Below are positions 17,670 to 30,258 of a DNA stretch of 44,130 nt, piece after piece. The stretch spans positions 1-44,130 of the forward strand of contig CAMDLO010000012.1 of assembly GCA_945901765.1 (NCBI GenBank). Direction: 5' to 3'. The position numbers were made by a program, and so were the translations under genes. Numbering within the stretch: the first letter of the stretch is position 1; each line of letters opens with the position of its first letter. The stretch is from Cyanobium sp. NIES-981. GTDB taxonomy: Bacteria; Cyanobacteriota; Cyanobacteriia; PCC-6307; Cyanobiaceae. A model generated the notes under the pieces. That model was not told where the DNA came from. It did not search any database and saw only the letters and a list, made by a program, of their open reading frames with translations.

Positions 17670-19694
17670 TCAGCCCAGGGCCCCGAACAGCACCACCAGG
17701 GCGATCACGCCTCCGAACACAATCAGGGCATAGAACTGGGCCCGGCCGGTTTCGAAGTACTTGAGCCCTTCGCCGCTGCCGAGGGTCATCAGGCCGGTGA
17801 GATTCACCACCCCGTCGACCACCTTGGAGTCCACCTCCAGCACCGAGCGGGCCAGCTTGCGGCTGCCCTGCACGAACAACTTGTCGTTGACGGCATCGAG
17901 GTACCACTTGTTGGCCAGGAAGGCGTTGATCGCCGGGAAGCGGTTGGCGAACAGGGCGGCCAGGTCGAGCTTGTGAAGGGCGTAGGCCAGCACGGCCACG
18001 GTGATCCCGGCCACTGAGATCGCCACCGAGGCCCCCGCCAGGGGCAGGAATTCGCTCCAGCTGAAGTGTTCCGCCATCTCGGCTGCCTCATGGGGATCGA
18101 GCAGGGCGGCGAACCGGCTGTTCCAGGGGGTGCCCAGCAGGCCGATGAGCACCGAGGGCACCGCGAGCACCGCCAGCGGCATGGCCATCTGCCAGCCCGA
18201 TTCATGGGGGTGATCGGCATGGACATGGCCGTGGTCGTCGCCGTGGTCGTCACCGTGGCCGCCGCTGCCCTTGCCGGCGGCGGCGAGCAACTGGGCGGCC
18301 ATCGCCTTGTCGTTACCACGGAACTCCCCCTCGAAGGTGAGGAAGTAGAGCCGGAACATGTAGAAGGCGGTCATGCCGGCGGTGATGAAACCCATCGCCC
18401 ACAGCAGGGGGAAGCTGTTGAAGGCCTGGCCCAGGATTTCGTCCTTGCTCCAGAAACCGGCCAGGGGCGGAATACCCGCGATCGCCACACAGCCGATCAG
18501 GAAGGTGGTGGAGGTGATCGGCATGTAGCGGCGCAGGCCGCCCATCAGGCGCATGTCCTGGGCGAGCACGGGCTCATGGCCCACCACCTCCTCCATGGCA
18601 TGGATCACCGAGCCGGAACCCAGGAACAGCATCGCCTTGAAGAAGGCATGGGTCACCAGGTGGAACATGCCGGCCACTGGGGCGCCGCAGCCCATCGCCA
18701 GCATCATGTACCCGAGCTGGCTCACGGTGCTGTAAGCCAGCCCTTTCTTGAGATCCTGCTGGGTGAGGGCGATCGAGGCGCCCAGAAAGAGCGTGATCGT
18801 GCCGATCACGGCGATGGTGAGCTGAACGGCGGCATAGGGCGCGAACAGGGGCTGCAGCCGGGCCACCAGAAACACCCCGGCCGCCACCATCGTTGCGGCA
18901 TGGATCAGGGCCGAGATCGGTGTCGGACCCTCCATGGCGTCGGGCAGCCACACATGCAGCGGGAACTGGGCCGACTTCGCCATCGGGCCCATGAACACCA
19001 GCAGGCAGAGGATCACGGCCACCCCGTTGCTGACGGTGCCAGCCGCCACGGCCTGCTGCAGGCCGACACCGATCTCCTCGAAGCCGAAGCTGCCAGTGGC
19101 CCAGAACAGCCCCAGAATCCCCAGCAGCAGGCCGAAGTCGCCCACCCGGTTGGTCACGAAGGCCTTCTGGGCTGCATTCGCAGCGCCGTCGCGCTCATAC
19201 CAGAAGCCCACCAGCAGGTACGAGCACATGCCCACCAGCTCCCAGAACACGTAGATCTCCAGGAGGTTGGGGCTGATCACCAGCCCCAGCATCGAGCTGC
19301 TGAACAGGGCCAGGTAGGTGAAGAAGCGCACATAGCCCTTGTCGTGGGCCATGTAGCCATCGGAATACACCATCACCAGCAGGGCAATGGTGGTCACCAG
19401 GGCCAGCATCACCGCTCCCAGGGCGTCGACGCGGAACCCCATCTGCAGGTTGAACGTGCCGGCGCTGGCCCAGTTGAACAGCACCTCGGTGGCGCCGGCA
19501 CCTGCCAGCTGCTGAGCCAGGATCGCGTAGCTGAGCACGGCGGCGGCTCCCACGCAGCTGATCAGCAGCCAGGCCACCGGCTTGCGCAGCCGGTTGATCG
19601 TGCGGTTGAAGCTGATCAGACCCAGGCCCACCAGGCAGGCCCCGGCCAGCGGCAACACCGGGATCAACCAGGCAAGTTCGGCGGCTGATGGCAT
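17670..19694 (-). CDS. ndhF: NDH-1 subunit 5 (NdhF)
   Basis: A 674-residue antiporter-like subunit, the distal proton pump of NDH-1. It shows FRVDALGAVMLALVTTIALLVMVYSDGYMAHD, LEIYVFWELVGMCSYLLVGFWYER, KSAQFPLHVWLPDAMEGPTPISALIHAATMVAAGVFLVARL, and the long C-terminal extension with a traversing helix typical of NdhF. A His/Asp-rich loop (about 476-498) is unusual. The N-terminus MPSAAELAWLIPVLPLAGAC fixes ATG 19694. Probably NdhF1 with the adjacent NdhD. Confidence 0.96.
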   Translation of the reverse strand: MPSAAELAWLIPVLPLAGACLVGLGLISFNRTINRLRKPVAWLLISCVGAAAVLSYAILAQQLAGAGATEVLFNWASAGTFNLQMGFRVDALGAVMLALVTTIALLVMVYSDGYMAHDKGYVRFFTYLALFSSSMLGLVISPNLLEIYVFWELVGMCSYLLVGFWYERDGAANAAQKAFVTNRVGDFGLLLGILGLFWATGSFGFEEIGVGLQQAVAAGTVSNGVAVILCLLVFMGPMAKSAQFPLHVWLPDAMEGPTPISALIHAATMVAAGVFLVARLQPLFAPYAAVQLTIAVIGTITLFLGASIALTQQDLKKGLAYSTVSQLGYMMLAMGCGAPVAGMFHLVTHAFFKAMLFLGSGSVIHAMEEVVGHEPVLAQDMRLMGGLRRYMPITSTTFLIGCVAIAGIPPLAGFWSKDEILGQAFNSFPLLWAMGFITAGMTAFYMFRLYFLTFEGEFRGNDKAMAAQLLAAAGKGSGGHGDDHGDDHGHVHADHPHESGWQMAMPLAVLAVPSVLIGLLGTPWNSRFAALLDPHEAAEMAEHFSWSEFLPLAGASVAISVAGITVAVLAYALHKLDLAALFANRFPAINAFLANKWYLDAVNDKLFVQGSRKLARSVLEVDSKVVDGVVNLTGLMTLGSGEGLKYFETGRAQFYALIVFGGVIALVVLFGALG

Positions 19695-19747
19695 CCGGCA
19701 GGGCTCCCTTGGACTGGGCTCCCGTCGAGTCTAGGCAGGTCGCTCTC

Positions 19748-20500
19748 TCAGCCCAGCCAGTGGGCCAGGCTGGTGCGGGAGAAGGTGATCGCCCCCACGC
19801 CGATGTAGCGGTGCGCCCACCAGAAGCCCCCGATGGCGATGGCGATACCCAGCTGGGCCGGCCTGAGGAACTCCGTCAGCACCAGCGGCTGGCGGCCATC
19901 GAGCACGGCGCGGAAGGGGATCACCGAGGTGCTGGCCTTCAGCTCCTCAAAGGCTGGCCCGAAGCGGTTGGCCAGGCGGCGGTCGCCGTTCCACACGGCA
20001 AACAGGTGATGGGCGATCAGGCCGGTGCAGGTGGCCACCATGAAGCTGCTGCCGATCCAGAGCAGGTGGGTGGCGCACCAGAGGATCTGCCCCACCGCCT
20101 GGGGGTGGCGGCTGATGCGGATGATGCCGGTGGCGTAGAGCCGCACCCGGGGCTTGAGCACCGCCGGGATTTCCAGCAGGTTGTAGGTGGCTGGATAGAG
20201 AAACAGAAAGCTGATGGCGGTGCCGGTCCAGACCACCGGCACGATCCAGGGCTGCTCCTGCAGGTTCCACAGACGGATGCCGTCATAGCGGTGGGCCAGG
20301 AAATAGCCGATCACCACAACCGCCGAGGGGATGCTCAGGGCAGCGAACAGCAGCCGCCAGGCCCGCTCGCCGATGCGCTCGGCGCCCCAGACCCGCAGGG
20401 AGGCGCCGCCGCTGTGGACTACGGCGAAAGCCAGCAGCAGGGCGAGCATCACGGCGCTGCTGTGGTGGACCCCGGAGGGCAGGGGGGAGCCGGCTGGCAC
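19748..20500 (-). CDS. NnrU family protein, 15-cis-zeta-carotene isomerase (Z-ISO) candidate
   Basis: About 250 residues with six or seven membrane helices. Family signatures are [24 protein letters not shown] and [33 protein letters not shown], including conserved histidines that bind heme in Z-ISO. Z-ISO isomerises 9,15,9'-tri-cis-zeta-carotene between the CrtP and CrtQ steps. crtP and crtB lie 2.3-4 kb away, which supports a carotenoid role over the denitrification role implied by the NnrU name. ATG 20449 would remove the conserved HHSSAV segment, so GTG 20500 is preferred. Divergent from rbcR. Confidence 0.8.
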   Translation of the reverse strand: MPAGSPLPSGVHHSSAVMLALLLAFAVVHSGGASLRVWGAERIGERAWRLLFAALSIPSAVVVIGYFLAHRYDGIRLWNLQEQPWIVPVVWTGTAISFLFLYPATYNLLEIPAVLKPRVRLYATGIIRISRHPQAVGQILWCATHLLWIGSSFMVATCTGLIAHHLFAVWNGDRRLANRFGPAFEELKASTSVIPFRAVLDGRQPLVLTEFLRPAQLGIAIAIGGFWWAHRYIGVGAITFSRTSLAHWLG

Positions 20501-20510
20501 GGGCAGGATG

Positions 20511-20528
20511 GAACGTTGTGAAGCGTTC
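20511..20528. promoter_or_regulatory. Inverted repeat GAACG-N8-CGTTC in the Z-ISO/rbcR divergent promoter
   Basis: GAACG (20511-20515) and CGTTC (20524-20528) flank TTGTGAAG in the 103-bp spacer. The spacing resembles LysR-type sites, so RbcR binding is possible. It does not match the ATTA-type motif I recall for RbcR, so confidence is low. Confidence 0.25.
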
Positions 20529-20603
20529 GATTCTGGCGACCGCCTGCCCCCCCTAGAGTTTCGTTCCGCTGGCAGTGTCGGGCCGCAGGCCCCGGGTCGA
20601 CCC

Positions 20604-21587
20604 ATGGCAGATCTGCCTTTCACTCTCGACCAGCTGCGCATCCTGCGGGCCATCGCCAGCGAGGGCAGCTTCAAGAAGGCCGCCGACAGCCTGTACGTCA
20701 CCCAGCCGGCGGTGAGCCTGCAGATCCAGAACCTGGAGAAGCAGCTGAGCGTGTCGCTGTTCGACCGGGGCGGCCGCAAGGCCCAGCTCACCGAGGCCGG
20801 CCATCTGCTGCTCAGCTACTGCGACCGGATCCTCAGCCAGTGCCAGGAGGCCTGCCGCGCCCTGGAGGACCTCCACAACCTGCGCGGCGGTTCCCTGATC
20901 GTGGGCGCCAGCCAGACCACCGGCACGTACCTGATGCCCCGGATGATCGGTCTGTTTCGGCAGAAATACCCCGATGTGGCCGTGCAGCTGCAGGTGCACA
21001 GCACCCGCCGCACCGGCTGGAGCGTGGCCAACGGCCAGGTGGACCTGGCGATCATCGGTGGCGAACTGCCCAGCGAACTGAACGAACTGCTGCAGGTGGT
21101 GCCCTATGCGAGCGACGAGCTGGCCCTGGTGCTCCCGGTCAAGCATCCCCTGGCCCGCCTGCCGGAGCTCACCCGGGAAGACCTGTACCGTCTTGGCTTC
21201 GTCTGTCTTGATGCCCAGTCGACCACCCGCAAGATGGTGGATCAGCTGCTGGCCCGCTCCGGCCTCGATCTCACCAAGGTGAAGGTGGAGATGGAGCTCA
21301 ATTCCTTCGAGGCGATCAAGAACGCCGTGCAGAGTGGCCTGGGGGCCGCCTTCCTGCCGGTGGTCTCGATCGAACGGGAGCTTTCGGCCGGCAGCCTGCA
21401 TCGCCCCCAGGTGGCCGATCTGCAGGTGCGCCGCCAGCTCAAGCTGATCACCCATCCGGCCCGCTACTGCTCCCGGGCCGCCGATGCCTTCCGCCGTGAG
21501 GTGCTGCCGGTGTTCGCCAGCGCCGACAGCCCACTCAGGCGACCGCTTCAGCCCCAGAACGGCTCCGACCCCCCGGCGGCTGGCTGA
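20604..21587 (+). CDS. rbcR: LysR-type regulator, RbcR/Ycf30-like
   Basis: A 327-residue LysR-type transcription factor. The N-terminal HTH reads [43 protein letters not shown], very close to RbcR/Ycf30. The effector domain has [56 protein letters not shown]. RbcR activates RuBisCO and CO2-fixation genes and responds to photorespiratory or redox metabolites. ATG 20604 gives the standard [14 protein letters not shown] start. The gene is flanked by ndh and carotenoid genes; neighbours ndhR/cmpR type are excluded by the HTH sequence, in my judgement. Confidence 0.9.
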   Translation: MADLPFTLDQLRILRAIASEGSFKKAADSLYVTQPAVSLQIQNLEKQLSVSLFDRGGRKAQLTEAGHLLLSYCDRILSQCQEACRALEDLHNLRGGSLIVGASQTTGTYLMPRMIGLFRQKYPDVAVQLQVHSTRRTGWSVANGQVDLAIIGGELPSELNELLQVVPYASDELALVLPVKHPLARLPELTREDLYRLGFVCLDAQSTTRKMVDQLLARSGLDLTKVKVEMELNSFEAIKNAVQSGLGAAFLPVVSIERELSAGSLHRPQVADLQVRRQLKLITHPARYCSRAADAFRREVLPVFASADSPLRRPLQPQNGSDPPAAG

Positions 21588-21616
21588 GGGGAGGAACGGA
21601 TCTGCCGGGGGGCCAC

Positions 21617-25171
<3,555 letters not shown>

Positions 25172-26156
25172 GGTCGACGTTCCCATAATCCAGTTTCTCA
25201 GGATCGGATTTACCAGCTGCGGCGCTTCGTCGTGGGGGCAGTGTCCCACGCCCGGCAGCACTTCAAGCGCCTGGATGCAGCTGAACGTGGCGGCCCAGTG
25301 TCGGGCCTCCGCCACCGCTTCCCAGGGATCAGCCTCGCCCCAGATCATGCGCACCGCAATCGCCGCTTCGTCTGGCTCGGCAGGGTTGCTCAGCTCCCTC
25401 AGCAGATCCGGGGCAAGATGGTCGCGAAACAGGTTCACGAACCCCCGGAAGCTTTCCGCAGCGCCAGCTGTGGTGCTCGGACCGTGCAACAGCTCCACCA
25501 GCTCGTCATCGACATTGGCGCCGCTGGGATAGGCCTGGAGCAGCACCCGCCGGATGAATGCCGGCCGGGCCAGCAGGGCGAAGAGGGGGGCGATCAGCCA
25601 GCGCTGGCGCACCATGGTTTTCAGCAGCGGCCGGCCCAGGCGGGCGGTGGGCAGCTGCTCGGCCAGGCGGCGGTCGTCGAGACGGCGCTGGGCACAGTCG
25701 ATCAGGATCACCTGCACCGGCGGTCGGCGCCGTTGGCGCAGCAGGCGGGCTGTGGTGAGGGCCACCATGGCGCCGATCGAGTTTCCCACCAGATGCACCC
25801 GCCGGGCCTGCGCCGAGACAGGGGAGAGTTCGAGCACCAGGTCGGCCACCTGCTCGGCCCACAGATCGAAGCTGTAGCGCACGCTGCCAGTTACGGGGAT
25901 CTCTCCGCTCAGCCACGAGGGGGGCTTGTCGCTGCCCCCGAAGCCCAGCAGGTCGACCGCAACAACGGCAGCGTCGGGGGCCAGGGCCGGCAGGGTGTGG
26001 CGCCAGTGGCGGCCGGAGGCACCAAAGCCGTGAATCAGCACCACCAGATCGGCAGCGGCCGGATTGCCGGCCTGCAGCTCCGCAATCCGGTGGCCCTGCC
26101 AGAGCCGGGTGTGGCTGCTGACGCGGTTCAGCTGGAGGCTTCCGGCGGGTTGGGGG

Positions 26157-26579
26157 TCAGACAGCGGTCTTCTGGTTGTCGAGCAGCTGCTTGAGTTTGG
26201 CCAGTTCGCCGGCCCAGCGGGGGTCGGGGGCTTCGCTGTTCACCTGGTCGGCGTGCACCACCTTGTTCGTCGTCTGGCGCTGAGGCACCCCGCCACCGCC
26301 GCGACGCTCGCCAGGGGCGGCCGTGCGGCTCTCCTTGCGCTCGGAGATCTCGATGCGGAGGGCGTTGCCGCCGAACTCCCGGCCGTGCAGCTGGGCGATC
26401 ACCGCCTCCGCCGTGCTCTGGTCGTCCACATTGGCAAAACCGAAGCCCCGGCAGGCGCCGGTCTCGCGGTCGTTGACCGCCTTGAAGCGAACTCCCTCAC
26501 CCACGCCGGTGAACAGAGCCTCAAGCTCTTTGGCATCAAACGACTGCGGCAGGTTGCCGACGTAGAGACGAACGCTCAT
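26157..26579 (-). CDS. RNA-binding protein with one RRM domain
   Basis: A 140-residue protein with an N-terminal RRM (1-80): RNP2 as LYVGNL (residues 5-10) and RNP1 as CRGFGFANV. The tail has an Arg/Gly-rich segment (ERRGGGG) and a charged end (GELAKLKQLLDNQ). Cyanobacterial Rbp proteins act in cold adaptation and in localising photosystem mRNAs to thylakoids; the conserved C-terminal part fits the type with a Gly-rich linker. It lies between cca and the hydrolase gene on the same strand. Confidence 0.93.
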   Translation of the reverse strand: MSVRLYVGNLPQSFDAKELEALFTGVGEGVRFKAVNDRETGACRGFGFANVDDQSTAEAVIAQLHGREFGGNALRIEISERKESRTAAPGERRGGGGVPQRQTTNKVVHADQVNSEAPDPRWAGELAKLKQLLDNQKTAV

Positions 26580-26655
26580 GGAAGGGATGGGAAAGGGAGG
26601 GGAAAGACTTCAGCTGGCGAGGACAGACCTCAAACTCACGCCTTTGCAGTTGAAG

Positions 26656-27951
26656 TTAACCACGGGGAGTGGCAAGCCAGCGCCGGGCTGCCTCGAGAGT
26701 GCTGCGCTCCAGCAGCGCGCCATGGCCAGGGAGCCGGCCGAAAGCCCGTTCACGGGTGAGGTGCTGCAGCAGTGCTCCAAGCTCCGGACCGGCTGCCAGG
26801 GCCAGGCTGCGGCGCAGCACGTCGCCATTCAGGGGCGGAACCGGATGAAAGAGCGGATCGGCGGGATCGCGCCATCGCGCCATGGCGGCCCGGGCATCGG
26901 CCGGCTCCAGCCGCAGCAGCAGGGCCGGCAGCTCCGCCTCCAGTTCCCGTTGCAGTTGCAGCCGCGGTTCCTCGTCCAGGTGATCCAGGCCACCCAGGCT
27001 GGTCTGTGCCGGCGTGCTGGCGCTGCTCAGGCGCTGCCACCACTGCCGGAGTCGGTTGCAGCGCTGTTCCAGTCTGCGGCTGCCGCGCAGGAGCCGCACC
27101 GCCTCGGGCGGCAGCAGGCTGGCCAGCCGGGCCTGGGGCAGGGCTGTCGCCGTTTCCGCCGGCGTGAGGCCACAGCGCTCAGCTCTGTCGGGATCAAGGC
27201 CCTGCAGGGCCTCGACCGCGTCGGGGTCGGTCTGCCAGAACGCAAGCAGGCCGATGGTCAGGGCCTGGATCAGACCCCGGTGGCCGCCCGGGGCCGCCGC
27301 CAGCCGTTCCAGTTCGTGCAGCACCCGTTCGCCGGCCACGGTCGCCAGGGCTGCGGCATGGAGTCGCAGCCAGCCCTCGCTGCAGCTGTCGAGCTTCAGC
27401 TCCAGTTCCCAGGCCAGCCGCACCCCCCGCAGCAGGCGCAGGGGATCCGCCAGCAGATTCGCTTCGCTCACGGCCACCAGCTGCCCCTGACGCAGCGCCT
27501 CAATCCCGCCGGTGGGGTCCTGAAGCCGAGCCCCGGGATGCAGGGGCAGGGCGATCGCATTGGCGCTGTAGTCGCGTCTGGCGAGGTCGCTGTTCAGATC
27601 GGGCCCCTCCCGCCGCGCCAGATCGATCGTCCAGCCCGCCAGCACCACCCGGGCGATGTCGCGCTCGGCATCGAGCACCACCCAGCTGCCGCCACCGCGT
27701 CGGGCCAGATCCCGCGCCAGGTTGATGGCATCACCGCTCACCACCAGATCGAGGTCGGGGCAGGGCGCCAGCCGACCGAGCAGGGCATCGCGCACGGCGC
27801 CGCCCACCAGGGCGGCATCGGCGGGGAACGCCTGCGGTGGCAGCGGCCAGCGGCCCGGCTCCAACCGTTGCCAGAGCAGGGCCTCCAGGGCACCGCCGGC
27901 CTGATCGGCCGTCACAATGGCGTTCTGGCGCGGCGCAGCCGGCATGTGCAT
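26656..27951 (-). CDS. cca: CCA tRNA nucleotidyltransferase / poly(A) polymerase family
   Basis: A 431-residue class II nucleotidyltransferase. Key motifs are ALVGGAVRDALLGR (nucleotide-binding loop), PDLDLVVSG (metal-binding DxD), LARRDYSANAIALPL and DPLRLLRGVRLAWEL (RNA/NTP selection). It adds or repairs the tRNA 3' CCA; the tRNA-Asn in this window lacks an encoded CCA, consistent with that need. Cyanobacteria may split CC- and A-adding activities and this protein could be either. The start ATG 27951 overlaps the ycf34 start on the opposite strand. Confidence 0.92.
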   Translation of the reverse strand: MHMPAAPRQNAIVTADQAGGALEALLWQRLEPGRWPLPPQAFPADAALVGGAVRDALLGRLAPCPDLDLVVSGDAINLARDLARRGGGSWVVLDAERDIARVVLAGWTIDLARREGPDLNSDLARRDYSANAIALPLHPGARLQDPTGGIEALRQGQLVAVSEANLLADPLRLLRGVRLAWELELKLDSCSEGWLRLHAAALATVAGERVLHELERLAAAPGGHRGLIQALTIGLLAFWQTDPDAVEALQGLDPDRAERCGLTPAETATALPQARLASLLPPEAVRLLRGSRRLEQRCNRLRQWWQRLSSASTPAQTSLGGLDHLDEEPRLQLQRELEAELPALLLRLEPADARAAMARWRDPADPLFHPVPPLNGDVLRRSLALAAGPELGALLQHLTRERAFGRLPGHGALLERSTLEAARRWLATPRG

Positions 27952-28195
27952 CTGTGTGGATTGCCAGTGGGTCGACCGCTGTCAGGCCTACCACGCTGTG
28001 GAACGGCAGCACGGCGTTCCCCACCTCTGCTCTGACCCCGACTTCGCGCCCGACGCGCCTCGGATCCACGTGCAGGTGCTCGATCTGCCGGATGGCGCTG
28101 TGGGGGTGGAATGGGATGTCCGGGCCTGTGCGAGCTTCAGAGCCGACTCCGGCCGCTGGCAGCGCCTGCGGCCGGGCGAGCCCCTGCCTGGATGA
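27944..28195 (+). CDS. ycf34: Ycf34 family iron-sulfur protein
   Basis: An 83-residue protein beginning MCICVDCQWVDRCQAYHAVE, the Ycf34 signature, with Cys2, Cys4, Cys7, Cys13 and a later Cys29. Synechocystis Ycf34 was reported to carry an Fe-S cluster and to affect photosynthetic electron transport. The C-terminal half (HVQVLDLPDGAVGVEWDVRACASFR) is also typical. An upstream in-frame ATG at 27917 exists, but the family starts at MCIC. tsaB follows after a spacer made entirely of 14-bp repeats. Confidence 0.93.
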   Translation: MCICVDCQWVDRCQAYHAVERQHGVPHLCSDPDFAPDAPRIHVQVLDLPDGAVGVEWDVRACASFRADSGRWQRLRPGEPLPG

Positions 28196-28250
28196 CCCAG
28201 CTGTCCCAACCCAGCTGCCCCAACCCAGCTGCTCCTGCCCAGCTGCTCCG
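28196..28250. repeat. 14-bp tandem repeat, four units, filling the ycf34-tsaB spacer
   Basis: Units CCCAGCTGTCCCAA, CCCAGCTGCCCCAA, CCCAGCTGCTCCTG and CCCAGCTGCTCCG occupy every base between the ycf34 stop (28195) and the tsaB ATG (28251). Each holds the palindrome CAGCTG. Confidence 0.85.
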
Positions 28251-28934
28251 ATGCCTGCTCCTTCCATCGATTCCGCCCAGCCGGCTGCCGATCCTCTGCC
28301 CCCGGGCGAGCGGTCGGTCGGGCCCGGGTTGCTGGCTCTGCACAGCAGCGGTGCTGTGCTTGCGGTGGGCTGGCGTCCGCTTGCTGACGCTGCTGCGGAC
28401 CGGATCGCCGTGTTCGATCCCGGCCGCGCCCTGGCCAATCAGCTGCTCAGCTGTGTCGAGATGGTCTGTCCAGCCGCTGCCTGGCCCAGGCTGCAGCGCC
28501 TGGCTGTAGCGGTGGGGCCCGGCGGCTTCACCAGCACCCGGATCACGGTGGTGTTCGCCCGCACCCTGGCCCAGCAGCTGCAGTTGCCCCTCGATGGGGT
28601 GGGCAGCCAGCAGCTGGTGGCACGCCGGCTCGACCTGCCTGGCCCCAGCTGGCTGGTGCAGGAGCTGCCGCGCCGGGGGCTGGTGGCGGGTCTGTACGGC
28701 CCCGATCCCGAAGAGCCTGGCGGCGTCCGGGAGATCCTGGCTCCGCGGCTGTATGCCGATGCCGAGGCCCTGACGGCATGCGATCCGGCTCCCCAGCTGC
28801 CGCTGCCGCAGGATCCTGCGGCCGATGTCGCCGCCCTGCTCGACCTGGCGCAGATGGCTCAGCGGGCTGGCCGGTCGGCTCCCTGGCAGCGGGTGTTGCC
28901 GATCTATGCCTCTTCGCCGGTGGCCGGAGCCTGA
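28251..28934 (+). CDS. tsaB: tRNA threonylcarbamoyladenosine biosynthesis protein TsaB
   Basis: A 227-residue ASKHA-fold partner of TsaD needed for t6A37 in ANN-decoding tRNAs. The conserved segment AVAVGPGGFTSTRITVVFARTLAQQLQLPLDGVGS is characteristic; the N-terminal strand reads LLALHSSGAVLAVGW, where the usual LAIDTS is degenerate. ATG 28251 adds a variable 25-residue leader. The frame stays open upstream through the repeats, so a longer protein cannot be excluded. The YdcF-like gene follows within 5 bp. Confidence 0.87.
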   Translation: MPAPSIDSAQPAADPLPPGERSVGPGLLALHSSGAVLAVGWRPLADAAADRIAVFDPGRALANQLLSCVEMVCPAAAWPRLQRLAVAVGPGGFTSTRITVVFARTLAQQLQLPLDGVGSQQLVARRLDLPGPSWLVQELPRRGLVAGLYGPDPEEPGGVREILAPRLYADAEALTACDPAPQLPLPQDPAADVAALLDLAQMAQRAGRSAPWQRVLPIYASSPVAGA

Positions 28935-28938
28935 TCGC

Positions 28939-29571
28939 ATGCCCCGTCGCCGCCGATCGCGCCCGCTTTCCCCGCCGTTGCTGCTGCTCCTGTTCGCCGC
29001 CGCGGGCCTGACCTGGCTGTCCCGCGGCTGGTGGTGGCCGACGCCGCCACCGCCTCAGCTGATCCTGGTGCTCGGGGGTGATCTCGATCGGGAGCGCCGG
29101 GCGGCGGACCTGGCTCGGCAGTACGGGTTGCCCGTGGTGGTGAGCGGCGGCAGCAATCCCGAATACGCCCACTGGCTGTTTGAACAGCATCAGGGTCTGC
29201 CGCCCGGCCAGGTGCAGCTGGATTACCGAGCCCGGGACACCCTCTCCAATTTCACGTCGCTGGTGGACGATCTGCGCCGTGCGCGCATCCGTCATGCCCT
29301 GCTGGTGACCAGCACCGATCACATGGACCGGGCCTTGCTGGTGGGCCGGATCGTGGCCGGCAGCAGGGGCATCGCCCTCACACCTGTGCCGGTGGATTGC
29401 CGGGATCAGTGCAGGCCGGAGGGGCGGCGCAAGGTCTGGGGCGACGGGGTGCGGGCAGGCCTGTGGGTGGTCACGGGCCGTGATCTGCGGGGGTGGGCGG
29501 CAGAACACCTGCCTGACTGGCTGGGCCCAGACGGGGCCGGCCGATCAGGCCCTGATCCAGCAGAGCGTTGA
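28939..29571 (+). CDS. YdcF-like (DUF218) membrane-anchored protein
   Basis: A 210-residue protein with a basic N-terminus (MPRRRRSR) and one membrane anchor (about 12-25), then the DUF218/YdcF domain: LILVLGGDLDRERRAADLARQYGLPVVVSGGSNPEYA and LDYRARDTLSNFTSLVDDLRRARIRHALLVTSTDHMDRAL. Family members such as SanA and YdcF bind SAM or affect envelope integrity; no specific role can be assigned. Its last 101 bp overlap the convergent plsC gene. Confidence 0.83.
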   Translation: MPRRRRSRPLSPPLLLLLFAAAGLTWLSRGWWWPTPPPPQLILVLGGDLDRERRAADLARQYGLPVVVSGGSNPEYAHWLFEQHQGLPPGQVQLDYRARDTLSNFTSLVDDLRRARIRHALLVTSTDHMDRALLVGRIVAGSRGIALTPVPVDCRDQCRPEGRRKVWGDGVRAGLWVVTGRDLRGWAAEHLPDWLGPDGAGRSGPDPAER

Positions 29572-30217
29572 TCTGCTCCTGACAGGCTCGGGTCGCTGCA
29601 TCGAGATCCGGCCGGCGCCGTGAGGCCGGCGGCGGAATCGGCGTGCCGATGCGGATGTGCACCGGCACCAGGCGCACGCCCGCCTGATCGGGACCCAGGG
29701 CCCGGTGGCTGTTGATGATCGCCACCGGCAGCAGCGGCACCCCGGCCCGCGCCGCCAGCAGGGCCGCCCCGGGCATCGGTGCGTTCACCCGTCCGTCGCG
29801 CTGGCGGGTGCCGTCGATGAACACGCCGGTGGCCCACCCTTCTTCAAGCCGGTCGGTGGCGGTGCGGATCGCCTCCCGGTCGCTGGCACCACGGGCCACC
29901 GGATAGGCCCCGCAGGCTCGGATGATCGCGCCCAGCAGCGGCACCCGGAACAGTTCGGCCTTCGCCATGAAGGCCACAGGTCGCCCCAGCGCATGGCCCA
30001 GGAGCGGCGGGTCGATGTGGGATCCATGGTTGGCCACCACCACCAGGGCACCCTCCATCGGCACATTGGCATTGCCGGCCGTGCGGCCGCGGAACAGCAG
30101 CCGGAACACCGGAAACACCAGCAGATAACTGATCAGCCGATAGGTGAGGCTGGGCCGCGGCGTGCGGATCAGGGCTGGCGGTTCGGCCCGGCGCCTGAGC
30201 CTGAGCACCCGTTTCAT
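29471..30217 (-). CDS. plsC: 1-acyl-sn-glycerol-3-phosphate acyltransferase
   Basis: A 248-residue membrane acyltransferase making phosphatidic acid from lysophosphatidic acid. The catalytic HX4D motif is NHGSHIDPP; FMAKAELFRVPLLGAIIRACGAYPVAR and VFIDGTRQRDGR (the FxEGTR-equivalent, with Asp for Glu) are motifs II and III. ATG 30217, with GTG 30226 as alternative. It ends the rpaB-plsX-fabH-fabD-plsC series. The C-terminal 33 codons overlap the YdcF-like gene. Confidence 0.92.
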   Translation of the reverse strand: MKRVLRLRRRAEPPALIRTPRPSLTYRLISYLLVFPVFRLLFRGRTAGNANVPMEGALVVVANHGSHIDPPLLGHALGRPVAFMAKAELFRVPLLGAIIRACGAYPVARGASDREAIRTATDRLEEGWATGVFIDGTRQRDGRVNAPMPGAALLAARAGVPLLPVAIINSHRALGPDQAGVRLVPVHIRIGTPIPPPASRRRPDLDAATRACQEQINALLDQGLIGRPRLGPASQAGVLPPTPADHGP

Positions 30218-30258
30218 CGCGTTCACCGGTCGGCGGCCGGGTCGCAGGCCGGAGTCGC

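Noticed and set aside
18066-19688. 540-residue plus-strand open frame
   Set aside because: Antisense to ndhF; His/Gln/Gly-rich with no domains.
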